A stretch of DNA of 64,000 nucleotides from Gerris lacustris. Lineage: Eukaryota; Arthropoda; Insecta; Hemiptera; Gerridae. The stretch spans positions 15,353,394-15,417,393 of the forward strand of contig OX578280.1 in the NCBI GenBank assembly GCA_951217055.1, read 5' to 3'. Both the position numbers and the translations under genes were made by a program. Shown here in pieces: positions 22,488 through 34,328 of the stretch; positions within the stretch are counted from its first letter, which is position 1, and each line of letters starts with the position of its first letter. Below the pieces are notes generated by a model. That model had not been told where the DNA came from and ran no database searches. It saw only the letters and a program-made list of their open reading frames with translations.

Positions 22488-22830
22488 TTTTTACTTTCTC
22501 AAATAAAGAGAAAGTATTTTGATGGTGCGAAAATTCGATTTTGAGATTTTGATGGATTTACACGTTTTAAGGTCCCCTGAATCCAAAAAAATGTCTCTCT
22601 GTCTGTCGTCTGTGCAGACGCCTGGAGCCTAAACTACTGGGTTAATTTTGACGAAATTTGGCATACATGTTCAGAAAAATCATACCCCGAGGTGAAATCA
22701 AGAAATGAATTTTAGCTCTAAATTTGGGGGAGCTACCCCCTAAAAACTCTGAAAGAACATGAACAAATTTATCGAAAACGGTTCCGACGATTTTTTTTTA
22801 AAAAATAAAGGTTTTATATATATATATAAA
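22488..22830 (+). repeat. R1 repeat, 3'-truncated copy
   Basis: It starts TTTACTTTCTCAAATAAAGA and follows R1 closely to GAAAACGGTTCCGACGATTT. A homopolymer and a TATATA tract then end the match. Confidence 0.75.
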
Positions 22831-23295
22831 AAAACCAATGATTCGAGTTCACGTCCTAGTTATTCGACAATTCGGAAAATATTTCGGACAAATTTTTACA
22901 TTCTTATGTAATTAGTTCCTTCCTTTCTTACGTTATTATTTTATGGTGGCTTATTATTGTAAACTCATTTTTATTTTATATTCAGTATTTACTTAAACCA
23001 CTGTCAATTTCAATTTAAACTCGGAATTTAGTTGTTACGGAAAAAAAAAAAATAATATATAAAAAAAAGAGAAAATAATAATAATAATAATGAAAATAAA
23101 ATAAAATACTACTGAGTAGTAGTATATTTGCCTCAGCATAAGCTGATTTGGTTTAACATTTCTAGAAGAACTATAATTAACTCTGTCACAGACCATTTAT
23201 AAACCAATAAAGGCATTCATTCATTCATTCATTTATTCATGTAATTAGTTCATTTTTACTATTGGTGTATTTAAATAAAAATCATCCTTGTGTAC
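22831..23295. other. AT-rich stretch, low complexity
   Basis: AAT-type microsatellite DNA lies at 23075-23110 and ATTC repeats at about 23216-23238. No gene is seen. Confidence 0.45.
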
Positions 23296-23491
23296 CTTGA
23301 GTGGTGGTGAAGGTTGCGGTGGCTTGGGAGGCATCACCAAGGCTGATGGTGATGGTGATGATGGTCCATATAGTGTGGTGGCGGCTGTACTCCAGGTTGG
23401 CTCCCACCAGAGGCGAGAGCCTCCTCCGCCACTGCCGCTGCTATTGCCTCCCATTCCCTTAGCACCCGGTCTGTCCACCTGCCCTCCATAC
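23296..23491 (-). CDS. Possible internal exon of an unidentified host gene
   Basis: This 196-bp island is strikingly GC-rich in very AT-rich DNA. On the minus strand it is preceded by a pyrimidine-rich tract ending TTTGTTTAAAG (acceptor-like) and followed by AAG|GTACAC (donor-like). Only one reading frame is open from edge to edge: it begins YGGQVDRPGAKGMGG, continues through Gly/Ser-rich then Pro/Ser-rich sequence, and ends PPKPPQPSPPLK. A second frame starting at an ATG two bases in gives a peptide with a six-His run and QPW before a stop, so the island could instead be a terminal exon. Such low-complexity composition is typical of transcription factors and chromatin proteins, but I recognise no family. 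The splice sites and coding status are inference. Confidence 0.35.
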
Positions 23492-23620
23492 CTTTAAACA
23501 AAAATCAATTGCTTAGAAAATAATTTAACATTAACAGGAAGTAGGTTAAACATTTCAAAATTCGTTAATTCTTTAAATAAAACCTTGTAAAAGTTTGTTA
23601 ATCCTTATTAAGGTACATCT
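23492..23620. other. Flank of the possible exon and of an R4 copy
   Basis: AT-rich. The last bases (AGGTACATCTTTA) are the outer end of the R4 copy that continues at 24752. Confidence 0.5.
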
Positions 23621-23623
23621 TTA

Positions 23624-24748
23624 AGCCTGGTTTACACGGGTAAAGTAAACAGGAGAGTAGAGAAGCGAGTAGAGTAACTCTACCCATAGAAACCCCAAAA
23701 AACACTCCACAGAGTAGAGTGGCGAGTAGAGTTGCTAGTAGCCGGTAGAGTAGAGTACTATACCACATGCAGTAAAGTGGACTCTACTCTACTTCCCCCA
23801 CCACAGCTTCCACTCTACTAGCTTCGCCACTCTACCCGTGTAAACGTTTTCAATAGCAAGTAGCAAGTAGAATTTAGTTTCAGTTTATACGTTGTTGTGC
23901 AATCATTTCTTCTTTTTAGGGTCCGTAGGCAAAACCAAGGACCGTTATATTTTCCTGCGTGTGCCTGTCCGTCCGACCGGTCGCCTGCTCTCATGGCTAC
24001 ACCTTTCGTCCGATCACTTTAAAATTTGGCATGTATGTGTCTTGTACCTACCCACATATTTTAAAAATATAGCGACTTAAAAAAAAATTCAAAATATTAG
24101 GGTAAAAAAACTTAAGGGTTGAAATTTTTAAAAAATTGTTTCGACACCGTGAGGCGTATCATATGAAAGGGTACGTCGAGCTGATTACAAAAATATATAA
24201 TTCTTTGGTTATAACTTTGATAGGGCGAGCGTAGGCAAGTTTGAAGTGGGTGTGAAACCTCCCCCCCCCCCCCCCTCTATCTCACTTATGTGAAGTGCAA
24301 AAAATCTGAAAAAATTTCTGAACATTCTTCGACCAAAAGTAAAGATACCACTTTTTGGAAATTTCGATTTTTTTTATTTTTTTATTTTTTTATTGACAAA
24401 ATACGTTTTTATATAATTATGGTGTTTTATATGGTTGTACTCCGGTTCAGTGACAAAAAAAATACTTTATCAGAGTGTGTTTTGAGAATGTCAGACCCTT
24501 AGGATAGTTCAAAGTAAGCGTTTTAGCATTTTAAAAAACACTGTTTATACACTTTACAGTTAAACACTATACAGTGTGGCCTACGGACCCTCGCTGTGTG
24601 CTGACTAGCACACACTTGACCTGTTTATTTACTATACTTGCAACTAGCTTATGTGTAAACGCTCCAAAATCAAATTTGGTAGAGTAGGAAGAGTACACTC
24701 TACTCGCTACTCTAGTCTCCTGTTTACTCCACCCTTGTAAACCAGGCT
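23624..24748. mobile_element. PIF/Harbinger-type MITE, with nested R8 repeat
   Basis: Its ends are AGCCTGGTTTACACGGGTAA and the complement-like ACCCTTGTAAACCAGGCT. TTA lies directly outside both (23621-23623 and 24749-24751), the TWA-type duplication known for PIF/Harbinger. The arms are packed with AGAGTAGAGT words in both orientations. The middle, about 23919-24633, is an R8 repeat inserted later. There is no transposase. Removing it leaves CATCTTTAGATTGTAACTCC, the R4 terminus, so it landed in an R4 copy. Confidence 0.85.
23919..24633 (+). repeat. R8 repeat nested in the MITE
   Basis: It begins AGGGTCCGTAGGC, and near its other end carries the inverted match GCCTACGGACCCT (24583-24595). 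It matches, inverted, 38345-38830, including a C15 run here (24261-24275) against a G12 run there. Homology continues about 38 bp past the inverted motif, so the true edge is near 24633. Confidence 0.75.
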
Positions 24749-24751
24749 TTA

Positions 24752-24990
24752 GATTGTAACTCCACTATGTTCATTTTAGAATATAAATGATTGACTAACT
24801 AACAATTAAGACAAAGAGATGTTTAGTCCAATGTATTTTGGAACAAAGGAATATCACACTTCTGTTCTTATAAGGGAAGTAACAGTCTATATAGAATATA
24901 GAAGAATATTCCGTACACCTTCTTTAAATAGTTTCCCCTCTATTTCTTTATAAGGGAAGTATCAATCTAAAGCAGTGCCCTTATTAAAAA
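24752..24990 (+). mobile_element. R4 element interrupted at its edge by the MITE
   Basis: It resembles 9087-9341 closely, including AGACAAAGAGATGTTTAGTC and the closing GGGAAGTATCAATCTAAAGC. Its first bases lie on the other side of the MITE at about 23611-23623. Confidence 0.75.
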
Positions 24991-25004
24991 CCACAATTTT
25001 TGCT

Positions 25005-25580
25005 TCCGAGCTTTTCGAAGGTAACGGAAGCTATGTGATCGTTTCGTAGAGAGAAAATATTTTAGGTCTCCGATTTCAAAAATTTGAAGCCGAAATCCGT
25101 TTTAGACATCAGGGAAAATATTTGGTTCCGTGTCTGTCTGTCGGTCCTTCGCTTAATTTTTGTAAACCAACATATCATAAAACCTACTCATCGGTTTTTA
25201 CTGAAATTTGGATGGTAGATATAATTAGCCCATTGTTATAGTCCCATTTGTTTCTCATCACATGCGCACAAACATACATTTATTTACACCTATATCTTCA
25301 AAAGTACTTATCTGATTTTTATGAAATTTATATGGTTTGTCGAGAGTTGCTTGCATATGGCCCCAGAATTATTTCAACCATTTCCACTCCTTAAATTTTG
25401 TTCAATTGATACTTTCATTAATGTAACAAATTAAAACAATTTTGACAGTTTTAGAAAACGGGGGGAAAATTAAATAAATTTGTCAATAATAGGTTTTAAT
25501 AGTATAAAATCATTAAATAATACAAAATAGAACGTGAGGAAGATATGTGTCACACTAAGTGGCAGAGTATTTTCAAATAG
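25005..25580 (+). repeat. R2 repeat, single-arm copy
   Basis: It starts TTGCTTCCGAGCTTTTCGAA, in which GCTTCCG and CGGAAGC form a small hairpin. It continues through TCCGTGTCTGTCTGTCGGTC and the long R2 second half shared with 240-610. Confidence 0.75.
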
Positions 25581-26162
25581 CACTTAACAAAATTAAGTAT
25601 TCACAGATGAATTTGAATAACTTTTTCAAAATTAAGGAGAAAATATTAATTTAAAGAGAGCAACGAATACATTAATTAAGATACATCACTATTCATACGT
25701 CATTTCAAAAATTATTACAACACAATTTAAACCTTAATTTACTTATTGGAAAAGAAAAAACCTTTTTAGAAACCAACTTTAACGCCTAATAAATATTTTA
25801 ATTGAGATGTCTCAGGTGTCTTCAAGGTTGAAGAGGGTATAGCTAATTTATTTATTAATTTTAATCCCTTCGTTAAAAATGTGCTGGTATAAAATAAACC
25901 TTAATTATCGGACGTCATTTTTCTTTTAAAGGTACCTTAAATGTTAATAGTATAAAATATGATGTCTGTCAAAGCAATATAATGAGTAATTTATTCGTAA
26001 ATATAGATTAGTTAAATTTCTAATTAAAAATATTAGGTCTTGCATACATCTTATAACCACTTACATTTTGAATTTATTGTTTGGAATAACGACTGTCTTT
26101 AGTAGAACTATTGACATCAATAATAGATAATGTAAAAATCAATCCTCTCTTTAAAGTCCAAA
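25581..26162. other. AT-rich stretch, nothing recognised
   Basis: No feature can be supported. Confidence 0.4.
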
Positions 26163-26735
26163 AGATGTCTGACTAACATCAAGCTAGAATTTTGTGTATA
26201 AGATAATCTTTTGATGCCTTTTAAGAATATGAGTAGTCAGCTAAGTTCGTCTGTGGAACATAGCTTGGCAATAGGCATTTGAAAAAAAAACAAAAAAAAA
26301 GTGGAGAGCGGCCATGTCCCATCCTTTTTGGTGGACAATGTGATTTTCATGATTCTGAGTACGAACTTAATTAGTAGACCAATAATCAAATGTTAATGGT
26401 ATTTTGCCACGTAATAGGTTAGTTAGTCAAATATTACTCCAAATCAAAGTGGTCACCATTCAAGAGGCAAACTACCATCAACTTGATTTTTCGTCTACTA
26501 CAGCTACTTTCGTACTCAGGATCATGAAAATCACATTGACCACCAAAAAGGGCGGGACATGGCCGCTCTCCACCGCTTTGTTTTTTTTTTTCAAATGGCC
26601 ATTGCCAAGCTATGTCCTGCAGACGAACTTAGCCGACCACTGACCACATATTCTTAAAAGGCACCAAAAGATTTACTTATACACAAAATTCTAGCTTGAT
26701 GTTAGTCAGACACTTTTTTGCATGCTATCTCCTGC
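26163..26735. mobile_element. R3 foldback element, second copy
   Basis: The arms of about 270 bp and the central spacer match 5651-6195. The right end extends to GCATGCTATCTCCTG. The left end is shortened (TCCAAAAGATGTCTGACTAA). Confidence 0.8.
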
Positions 26736-29700
26736 GGACTATTAAAAATTGAACCATAAAGATGTTGAAGAAACTGTCTCCACGTAATGTCGAAAACTTT
26801 AAGCCTCTTTAAGACCACGGCCAATGCCGGAAAAATAAAACATTACTCCCAATTTTTTTCGTGGGAGTTACATAATAAAATACTTCTTGCAAACGAGTCC
26901 GCAAGAGAGTGAGACATTTTCATGTTTTCGCTCTGCGTAAACTACCGACATAAAATTAAATAAAATCGGTAATTTATTCAAGTAATTGATAAAAGTACAT
27001 GAAAGATAAATTTTATTCTTATCTCCACACCGGCACTGCCGCGGCTTGATTATAAACGACTGAATTCAAAGGCGCCGGCCCGCCTTCTACGAATTGTTAA
27101 AATGCCTTCATACTTTTTATTTCATTTATTGATAAAAATTCTGAAGAATACCTATACATAATTTTATAAATGGATAATTAGGTATCTTAAAAGTTGTATC
27201 TAATAGCCTTCCTTTAATAAAAATATAAAATTAAATATTTGACATTACTTGTACAATGCGCAAAAATAATTATTTTATTTTAACTAGACGTGACTCTAGT
27301 AAAGTGGACTCGATACCCGCTGATTCCCGCGTGAGATTCAAATTCCTTCGGCATTACAAAGCGAAGGGGAGACCGCGATGTAGGCTGAGAGGGCTAAGAG
27401 TTGATGGCAACCTCCTGTACTTTCCTAACTCCCTGTCACACGTATAAATAATTTCGACTTTCTTCGGCCCTATGACGTGCGGTGGAGGGAGGCCCAACAG
27501 CTGGAGACAGACTATGCACACCTCCTATACCTTTCTAACTTCTTGATACACCGGGTAATGTTTTTTAGTAACGCTTTTCGAGTTATGTAGCACAGCCTAA
27601 ATATAAAAATGTCAATATATGGGAAGTAAGATGGCTTATAAGGTGTAATATAACACAAAAAACAACTACATACTATTTCATTAATTGAAACGTTTCGACC
27701 CTTATTTGAAGGTTATCTTCAGTCGTATTTAATTAATAGATAGATTCTCTTATTGCCTTGTCAATTACGTTCTACTCTCTCCATTGGAGAGAGAGTGTCG
27801 ATAATTATATAAAATTTACTATTATTATTATTTATAATCAAGACATAATTTATGTTTAGCTGTAAGAAATAATTATTAGATCAGCCTTGGATCTCCTTTT
27901 CATATCTTTTTATTAACCTCTCTAGTTCTAGTCATAAATTTCTTATCTAATTTAATTAATATGCCATATGCCATATTTAATTAATATGTCATATGCCATT
28001 GGCAACAAGGACATTCGGCTTATTTTCTTATCTGTTTCATTCAATTAAATTATTCGCTTTATTTATTATTGAATCATTGCCTTTAAATAGTGCTTGTGAT
28101 ATGAATATAGTGAGAGTTATTCAGCATCGCAAATCGAAAGAACAGTTGTTGAAGCGTTTAAAATATATTGTACTAAATGGAATATCTATGTTTTGAAAAG
28201 AATGTCATGAATAATTATATTGCTTTTGACAAAGAAATGTAGTTTTTCTCTTTATATATTCTAGTTTTCAACCAGGTTTTACAGGTCCTCTAGTGATACT
28301 GTTATCCTTAGTTGACATTTTAACAATTGTTTTATCAATGTGTTTTTATAAAACTTCTACAAATGTATACTTATACAGAGTAGACAGCAATTTAAAATCT
28401 TGTTTTAATGCGGAGAAACGATGAAAATCACTTATTGTGTCGTGGACTTAAATGACTTAACAGAAAGGAAAACCGTCATGTGTACAGTCAGCAGAAATAA
28501 AACTCGAGGAAATTGCAGACAAAACACGAGGGAAATATAAGTCGTGAATATTGAAAGCCCTGGATACAAGCAAATATTGATTGCAGAGACAAATGTTAGT
28601 AAGGGAATTACGTTAATATGTGTAACATCAAATAAACACGTATTCTCCAAATATCATCCTGGTTGATCATTTGCGCACATCCCGGTCTCGGGCACAGGGC
28701 CACGTACTAGTCCCCCCCACCCCTCCAGCACCGATTAATTTGCTTTGAATAGGAATCCATGAATGCTTGTAATGAAAATGAAGTGAGTACTACAGTTCCA
28801 AACGGGATTGTTCAAAAATTTAAAAGAAACATTACTGCACAGTGTATACATTACACCATTATATCAATCATCAAATATTCTATCATGTTACCTGTAATAA
28901 TAATTATTATACCTTCACTAGTAAATGTAAAATATGGCTAACGTTTGCTAAAGGATGTGAGGTTTACCTAATGGCTTTGAATAGGGTTAGGGATACATGT
29001 ATTAGTAGGCCTATTAATTGGATTATACAAACATAAATAACTAATTAATGATAAAATACAGCAGAAACCGTAGCAGAAACTAAAAACAGATTAAGAATTT
29101 AGCGTAATACATTTCAGGAATATCAGTTTACTATATTTAATGAAATTAAACATTCATTTCAGTTGTTAATGAATTGAGAATTTTCTAAATTTTTTCATTA
29201 AGAACTCATGAATAATATGAGAAAAGTCCAAATTAGAGGTCAGGTTGCGCTTAGTGCTAAGTAAAGCCAATGCGTACAAACGTTTCTGACCCAACCAACT
29301 TTTTGCGTATCCGCTGTATGAAGACCATAGATGAATCCGTACGCGCCGAGATCCGCTCGCTTTGAACACACCTTTATCGAAACCAGACAGACCCAGCACC
29401 CCCCCCCCCCCCCCCAATGAAGGGGGGTCCTCAACCAAGTTTTTTATTTCGTATTGCATACGGATTCAATACTACTTATGGAAAAACTTGTTAAATCCCA
29501 AATTAGAATTCAATCCGTATTTAAATATCGTGGAAACGAAGTAACTATCATCTACGTGGGATAACAATTGCTATATTTAGCCTCTCTCCGAGACATGTGC
29601 AGGGGCTACGAAGTATATTTACGATATATAATAAAATTTAATTTTCTTCTAATTAAATTAGATTCGCCTACACAACATATATCTTACTGCTTTCCATTTA

Positions 29701-29750
29701 TAAATGCTAAATTAATAGATTAGATTAGATGAGTAAAGTTGCCGGATAAC
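26736..29750. other. Mixed AT-rich stretch, no recognised gene
   Basis: A GC-richer patch at 27250-27560 holds two diverged direct copies of a CACCTCCTATACCTTTCTAA-like segment (about 27404-27440 and 27514-27550). It reads like a decayed element tail, but I cannot name it. A C17 run lies at 29399-29415, next to a slightly GC-rich patch (29240-29440) without a convincing frame. The rest shows nothing. Confidence 0.35.
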
Positions 29751-29751
29751 C

Positions 29752-29822
29752 CCCGTCCTGTAATAACCCTGGCAGTTGATCGGGACTAAAACCCAGAAGA
29801 AAAAAAAAAAAAAAAAAAAAAA
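29752..29822 (+). mobile_element. 3' tail of a poly(A) retroposon
   Basis: CCCTGGCAGTTGATCGGGAC followed by TAAAACCCAGAAG runs into 23 A. The same 3' end with poly(A), inverted, is inserted at 39684-39744, so this is a mobile SINE or LINE tail. Its 5' limit here is not clear. Confidence 0.7.
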
Positions 29823-29859
29823 TAGTAATTGAAAAAACACTTTCTATTTTCTAAGGAAT

Positions 29860-30065
29860 TAATTATTAACGGGGCACCGCCCCCAAATTTCATGAAATTT
29901 TTTTTTTTTTAATAGTAATTTGTAGAGTAGTGTAGGCTGTAAGCATCTGCACATACGACTGATTAATATTTTTTGTACACCATTATTAAGGGCTTACTAA
30001 AATCGTGTAAATACATGAAGCACTTAATTTTTGCACCACCACAATATTTTCTCTTTAGATATTTC
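29860..30065 (-). repeat. R1 repeat, very diverged copy
   Basis: Read on the minus strand it keeps the order of R1 words: AAAGAGAAAATATTGTGGTG, a GTCGTATGTGCAGATGC segment and GGGGGCGGTGCCCC. Identity is low. Confidence 0.45.
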
Positions 30066-30565
30066 ACTTTAATGATAAAATAAAAAGAGTTGAAATTGGG
30101 CGAAAATGAAGTAAGAAGTGTTAAAAGTGCGTAAATGATAAATTAATTATAGAATTATAAGAATAAATTATAATTTTTCATTGAACTTTTTAGTAGATTA
30201 TTATGTAATAATTGTTAGATTGTTCGTTTTTAGATTTTTATATTGGTTGTCTCTGTTTTTACAAGTTAATTTTTTTTTTTAATTTTAATTTTATATTTAG
30301 AATTTAATTTTGATAATGACGAACTCTCATAGAGGAAATTAATTTCTTTTTTATTTTTTACACTAAATTGTAAGTATTCTTATATTTTATAATTTTTTTT
30401 TTTATTATTAAATAAGTCAAAATTTATACGATAATTCCAAATATTTATATTAAAATATAATTGTAAATGTTAATATGTATATATAAGAAAAATCGGTCAA
30501 GAAGTACCTACCAATAAATACTAGAGGCATTAATATGTAATTACAGAACATCTAACAAGATCTGG
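30066..30565. other. Very AT-rich stretch, nothing recognised
   Basis: Runs of T and A dominate. No gene is seen. Confidence 0.4.
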
Positions 30566-30569
30566 AACA

Positions 30570-31580
30570 GAATTGAATTTTCAGATGTTGCATAATATCT
30601 TAAAAACAAAACGAGATAGATAAATTGGACTAACGAACAATTTTAAAGAGCATAATAAATAATGCTTTCAGAATTACTCATTGATTTCCACATTATTAGC
30701 TGCTAAGTCCTGTTACATTTAAAAATGTTGATTTTTTAAAATTCGACCACGAAATTGCAGAGCATGCTTCTCTCAATTGAGGGATGTTAGAAGTGTGGCG
30801 AGTTCAGGAAAAACGTTTGCTTTTCAAAAGCTTTCAAATGATACAATTAAAGTTTAAGATCATCGGATAAGTTTTCGAATTATGGTGGATTGAATGTTAC
30901 CGGGCGTGAAATTATTCGCACAGGATCTTAACCAAGTCTTGTTCAAATGCAAAAAAAAGGTTTCCCCGAACGAAACCACAATAACTCAGACACTCATAGA
31001 AAAACTGATGATGGACAAAAACGTTTCTTATAACATAGATCCGGAACAGCTGCAGCTGCGTTTTTGAGATATTCGCAAAAGACATTAAAAAACCTAATTT
31101 TTGGAGGTTTATCCTTAAAATTCTCCAATACTACACTTCTTAGCATGAAAAACCTTGAAGCAAACTAATAGAGATGTAATTTTTCGTTGAATGATACCCA
31201 TCCAAGCTCTGTACAACAAAACCGCGAAAATAAATTTTCAGCTAAATTTTATAGTTTTACGTTCTTATTATTTTATTAGTCAGTCCATTAGGTCCATCTT
31301 CAATAACTCTCTAATTCCTAAAGGATTTTGATGCAGAGAGCTAGAATTAGTCTAATTTGATTATCTACAAAATTTGCTTCAAGTTGAATTTCATGGTCGA
31401 ATTTAAAAAAAATCAAAATATTTAAATGTAACAGAATTTAAAATATGCTTAGCAGCTGATAATTTGAAAATCAATGAGTGATTCTGAAAGGATTTTTTAT
31501 GCTCTTTAAAATTGTCCCTTAGCCCAATTTCACTATCTCAATCAGTTTTGAAGATATTATACAATTTTAGGAAATTTTCG
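30570..31580. mobile_element. Foldback element of about 1 kb, arms about 185 bp
   Basis: The left arm (about 30585-30765) and right arm (about 31383-31575) are diverged complements. Landmarks in order are ATAATATCTT, CAATTTTAAAGAGCATAA, TTTCAGAATTACTCATTGAT, AGCTGCTAAG and AAAATTCGACCACGAAATT. The 600-bp centre has no coding frame. Confidence 0.7.
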
Positions 31581-32314
31581 TGAAACACTGAAAAAAGAAA
31601 TAAATCGATATCTCGAGAACTATTGAGATATGGGCATATGCTAACTCGACATTTTTTGTTGCATTTGACCCATAGAATTCATTAGTTTTGTTATGACATT
31701 TTATCGCGGGTCACCCAATATATGATAAGATAAAGATAAAGGAAGGTGGTTTACTAAAAGGGCTAATTCAACATTACCTTTAATAAATGTGGGGAATTAC
31801 TTATATATACTTTTGAAGGGATGGATGGTTAGTATTATTATGTGGTCCTTTGTAAGGAGTATAGCATAAAAACCACGTGAGTAACAGTTAAGTTAAAGCA
31901 AGAAGGGTGACCTACCTCATGGATCATAAACTGTTTCAAAAGATGGAAGTTTCAGTATAACATAACTGGGTTACCGAGAGCTTCCGCCTTTTCTTCTTTT
32001 AGTGGGTTACTGAAATTTATACGATCTTTATCACTAACCAAATCTCTTCTTTTTTTTTCATCGGATACCCTGTTTCGTTATCAAAAAGGATGAGCTAAGT
32101 TTTTTTTAATCACTTTAGGCGCGTTAATATATTTTGACCTATCTTCTGCGTAGATGTTCATCAACCCCACTCCTAGCTATTAAGAGATCAAGGAGCTAAA
32201 TGTTATGACCAAGGTACTATGACAAGACCAATTACAATGCATATTAGATATCTCTAGAAATGCATTCGGGGTAGCCGCATGATTTAAGTGGTGTTTATTT
32301 AAAGTAATTTATTT
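31581..32314. other. AT-rich stretch, nothing recognised
   Basis: No feature can be supported. Confidence 0.4.
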
Positions 32315-32910
32315 CAATTTTTACGTTTTTGGTAGTTTTCATACTACGGAAAGTTAAATTTTAATTTAAATCAAATTATAATTATTACCAACTACGGGAA
32401 ACAGACAGTGAAAAATACACTCCTGTGCCGGGATTTGAACCACGGGCCTCTATATTTCCAGTATAGCGCTCTTCCATCTAAGCTACGCAGGAGAATGATT
32501 TTTCACCACCGTAATCGATAACTAGTCCCGAATCCAAGCTTTCAATATTCATATACATTTAGACAGTCAATATTTATGACATTAGAACTAAATCAAGAAT
32601 TAACGCTTATAATTATAAAGTACTCAATTAGTACCTGTACCTTGTACAATCAATTCGAAATTCAATTTTTACGTTTTTGGTAGTTTTCATACTACGGAAA
32701 GTTAAATTTTAATTTAAATCAAATTATAATTATTACCAACTACGGGAAACAGACAGTGAAAAATACACTCCTGTGCCGGGATTTGAACCACGGGCCTCTA
32801 TATTTCCAGTATATAGAGGCCCGTGGTTCAAATCCTGGCACAGGAGTGTATTTTTCACTGTCTGTTTCCCGTAGTTAGTAATAATTATAATTTGATTTAA
32901 AGTAATTTAT
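32315..32910 (-). repeat. R7 tRNA-like repeat with snap-back hairpin
   Basis: A unit containing TTTTTACGTTTTTGGTAGTT, CCAACTACGGGAAACAGACA and a tRNA-like block occurs twice, 348 bp apart. The second tRNA-like block is cut in its anticodon loop and followed at once by its own reverse complement. This makes a nearly perfect stem of about 95 bp (about 32713-32808 with 32815-32905) and a loop of a few bases. Confidence 0.85.
32418..32493 (-). tRNA. tRNA-like sequence, anticodon-loop GGA, probably not functional
   Basis: On the minus strand it opens CTCCTGCGTAGCTTAGATGG and closes CCCGGCACAGGAG. CTCCTG pairs with CAGGAG. The A-box-like TAGCTTAGATGGAAGAGC and B-box-like GGTTCAAATCC are present. 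The anticodon arm CTATA-CTGGAAA-TATAG places GGA (Ser) at the anticodon. A genuine tRNA-Ser has a long variable arm, absent here, and the T stem has mismatches. It is better read as the tRNA-like promoter module of repeat R7. Confidence 0.5.
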
Positions 32911-34267
32911 TTGTAATTTTTTATTATTTCCTATTAGCCCAGTCAAAGATCTCAGCGACATTCTTGAGAGAGATATAAGACGAAGCCCGATTTTCGAAAT
33001 GCAAAAACAGAGAAAAAGGTGCGTCTTATATTCGAGGCAATACGGTATGTTATGTGGTATTTTATAAACACTAATAAATCCACGTTTATTTACGTGAGAG
33101 AAGATTTCTCACTCGTATATCTAAACCTAACTCTCATTATGATGTTTATGAGTTCATTAGTTTACACTATAATTATTATATTAGAAAAAAAATTATGAGA
33201 AATTCATGTATCAAGAAATACATAAATACCTTTATTTGTTAAAATAAGCTTAGGAATCAAAATGTTTATTTTGTCTTATATTCAAATATTTTCAATTAAT
33301 TATGTCAAAAAAATTTCATGCTTGAATATATTGATCGGAAATGTAGTTGGAAGCCCTGCTGTTTAAACCCTAAAAGTTAGCACACCTTACAGAATAAAAA
33401 AAAAATATATAAATAAGGAAAAATGAAATGTAAGCGAGATGTTTTTGAAGTTTAATTTTCAATTTAATGATCCAGCTGAAACCGTAGAATGTCATGACAT
33501 CATTAATTTTTTTCTGGAGTTTTATAACTTCGAAACTACAAAAAAAGGTTCAGCAAATCTAGATAGGGGGGGTTTCAAAAATAAAAAGGAAAACAAAAAC
33601 ATATACCTTCATCATATACCAAGAATCTTTTCAATCCTTCATTTCTTTAGAGTATTTTTCTTTCTTTATTCAGAAGAAGGGAGAGAGAAAAAAAAAAGGT
33701 TGGCGATTGATATTGCAAAGAAAGACCCCCCCCCCTCTTTTTTGCGACATAAGGCGTAAGCATAAAAGCGGCATAAGAACAAAGAAGAAAATATTGGCAT
33801 GGGAGTTAGATGGGAAAAGGGTTTACTAGGAACGAAGGGCGTTACGATAGAGAACGTCTGCAAAGTCGATGCGGGAAGTGGGTGGGGCTGGTGTGTCCCC
33901 CTCCGGGGCTAAAACCTCGCCGTATTATAGCACTGAACCCCCCCCCCCCCCCTGATTTACGGCATATTAGATTCTTAACATTTGATCTCGGCCATGCCAT
34001 CTTCTGGAAATGAGTTTTTAGCTACATTGTAGCCATATATTATTATTAAACTACATGCATAACTGGACTTCTATCCTCTCTTATAATCTTAAAAAGGATG
34101 TCACATATATTATATTTTTAAAAGAGTTCCAGATTTTCAGTTAGTCCAAGTAGGATAAACCCTTAAGTGAGTTTACGATAGAAAAAATGCCCTCTACGTC
34201 GTCAACTCTTAATGCTGCATAAAGTGTTTGTAAAAGGAAATATATTCCTTCTATATGCACGAAATAG
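32911..34267. other. AT-rich stretch, nothing recognised
   Basis: C runs lie at 33726-33735 and 33938-33952. A purine-rich patch lies at 33670-33720. No convincing gene is seen. Confidence 0.4.

Positions 34268-34322
<55 letters not shown>
34268..34322. repeat. (AT)n microsatellite
   Basis: About 27 AT units directly abut the R7 copy. Confidence 0.95.

Positions 34323-34328
<6 letters not shown>

Noticed and set aside
32418..32493. Functional tRNA-Ser(GGA) gene
   Set aside because: It has no long variable arm, a mismatched T stem, and occurs within a multi-copy dispersed repeat, so it was recorded only as tRNA-like.
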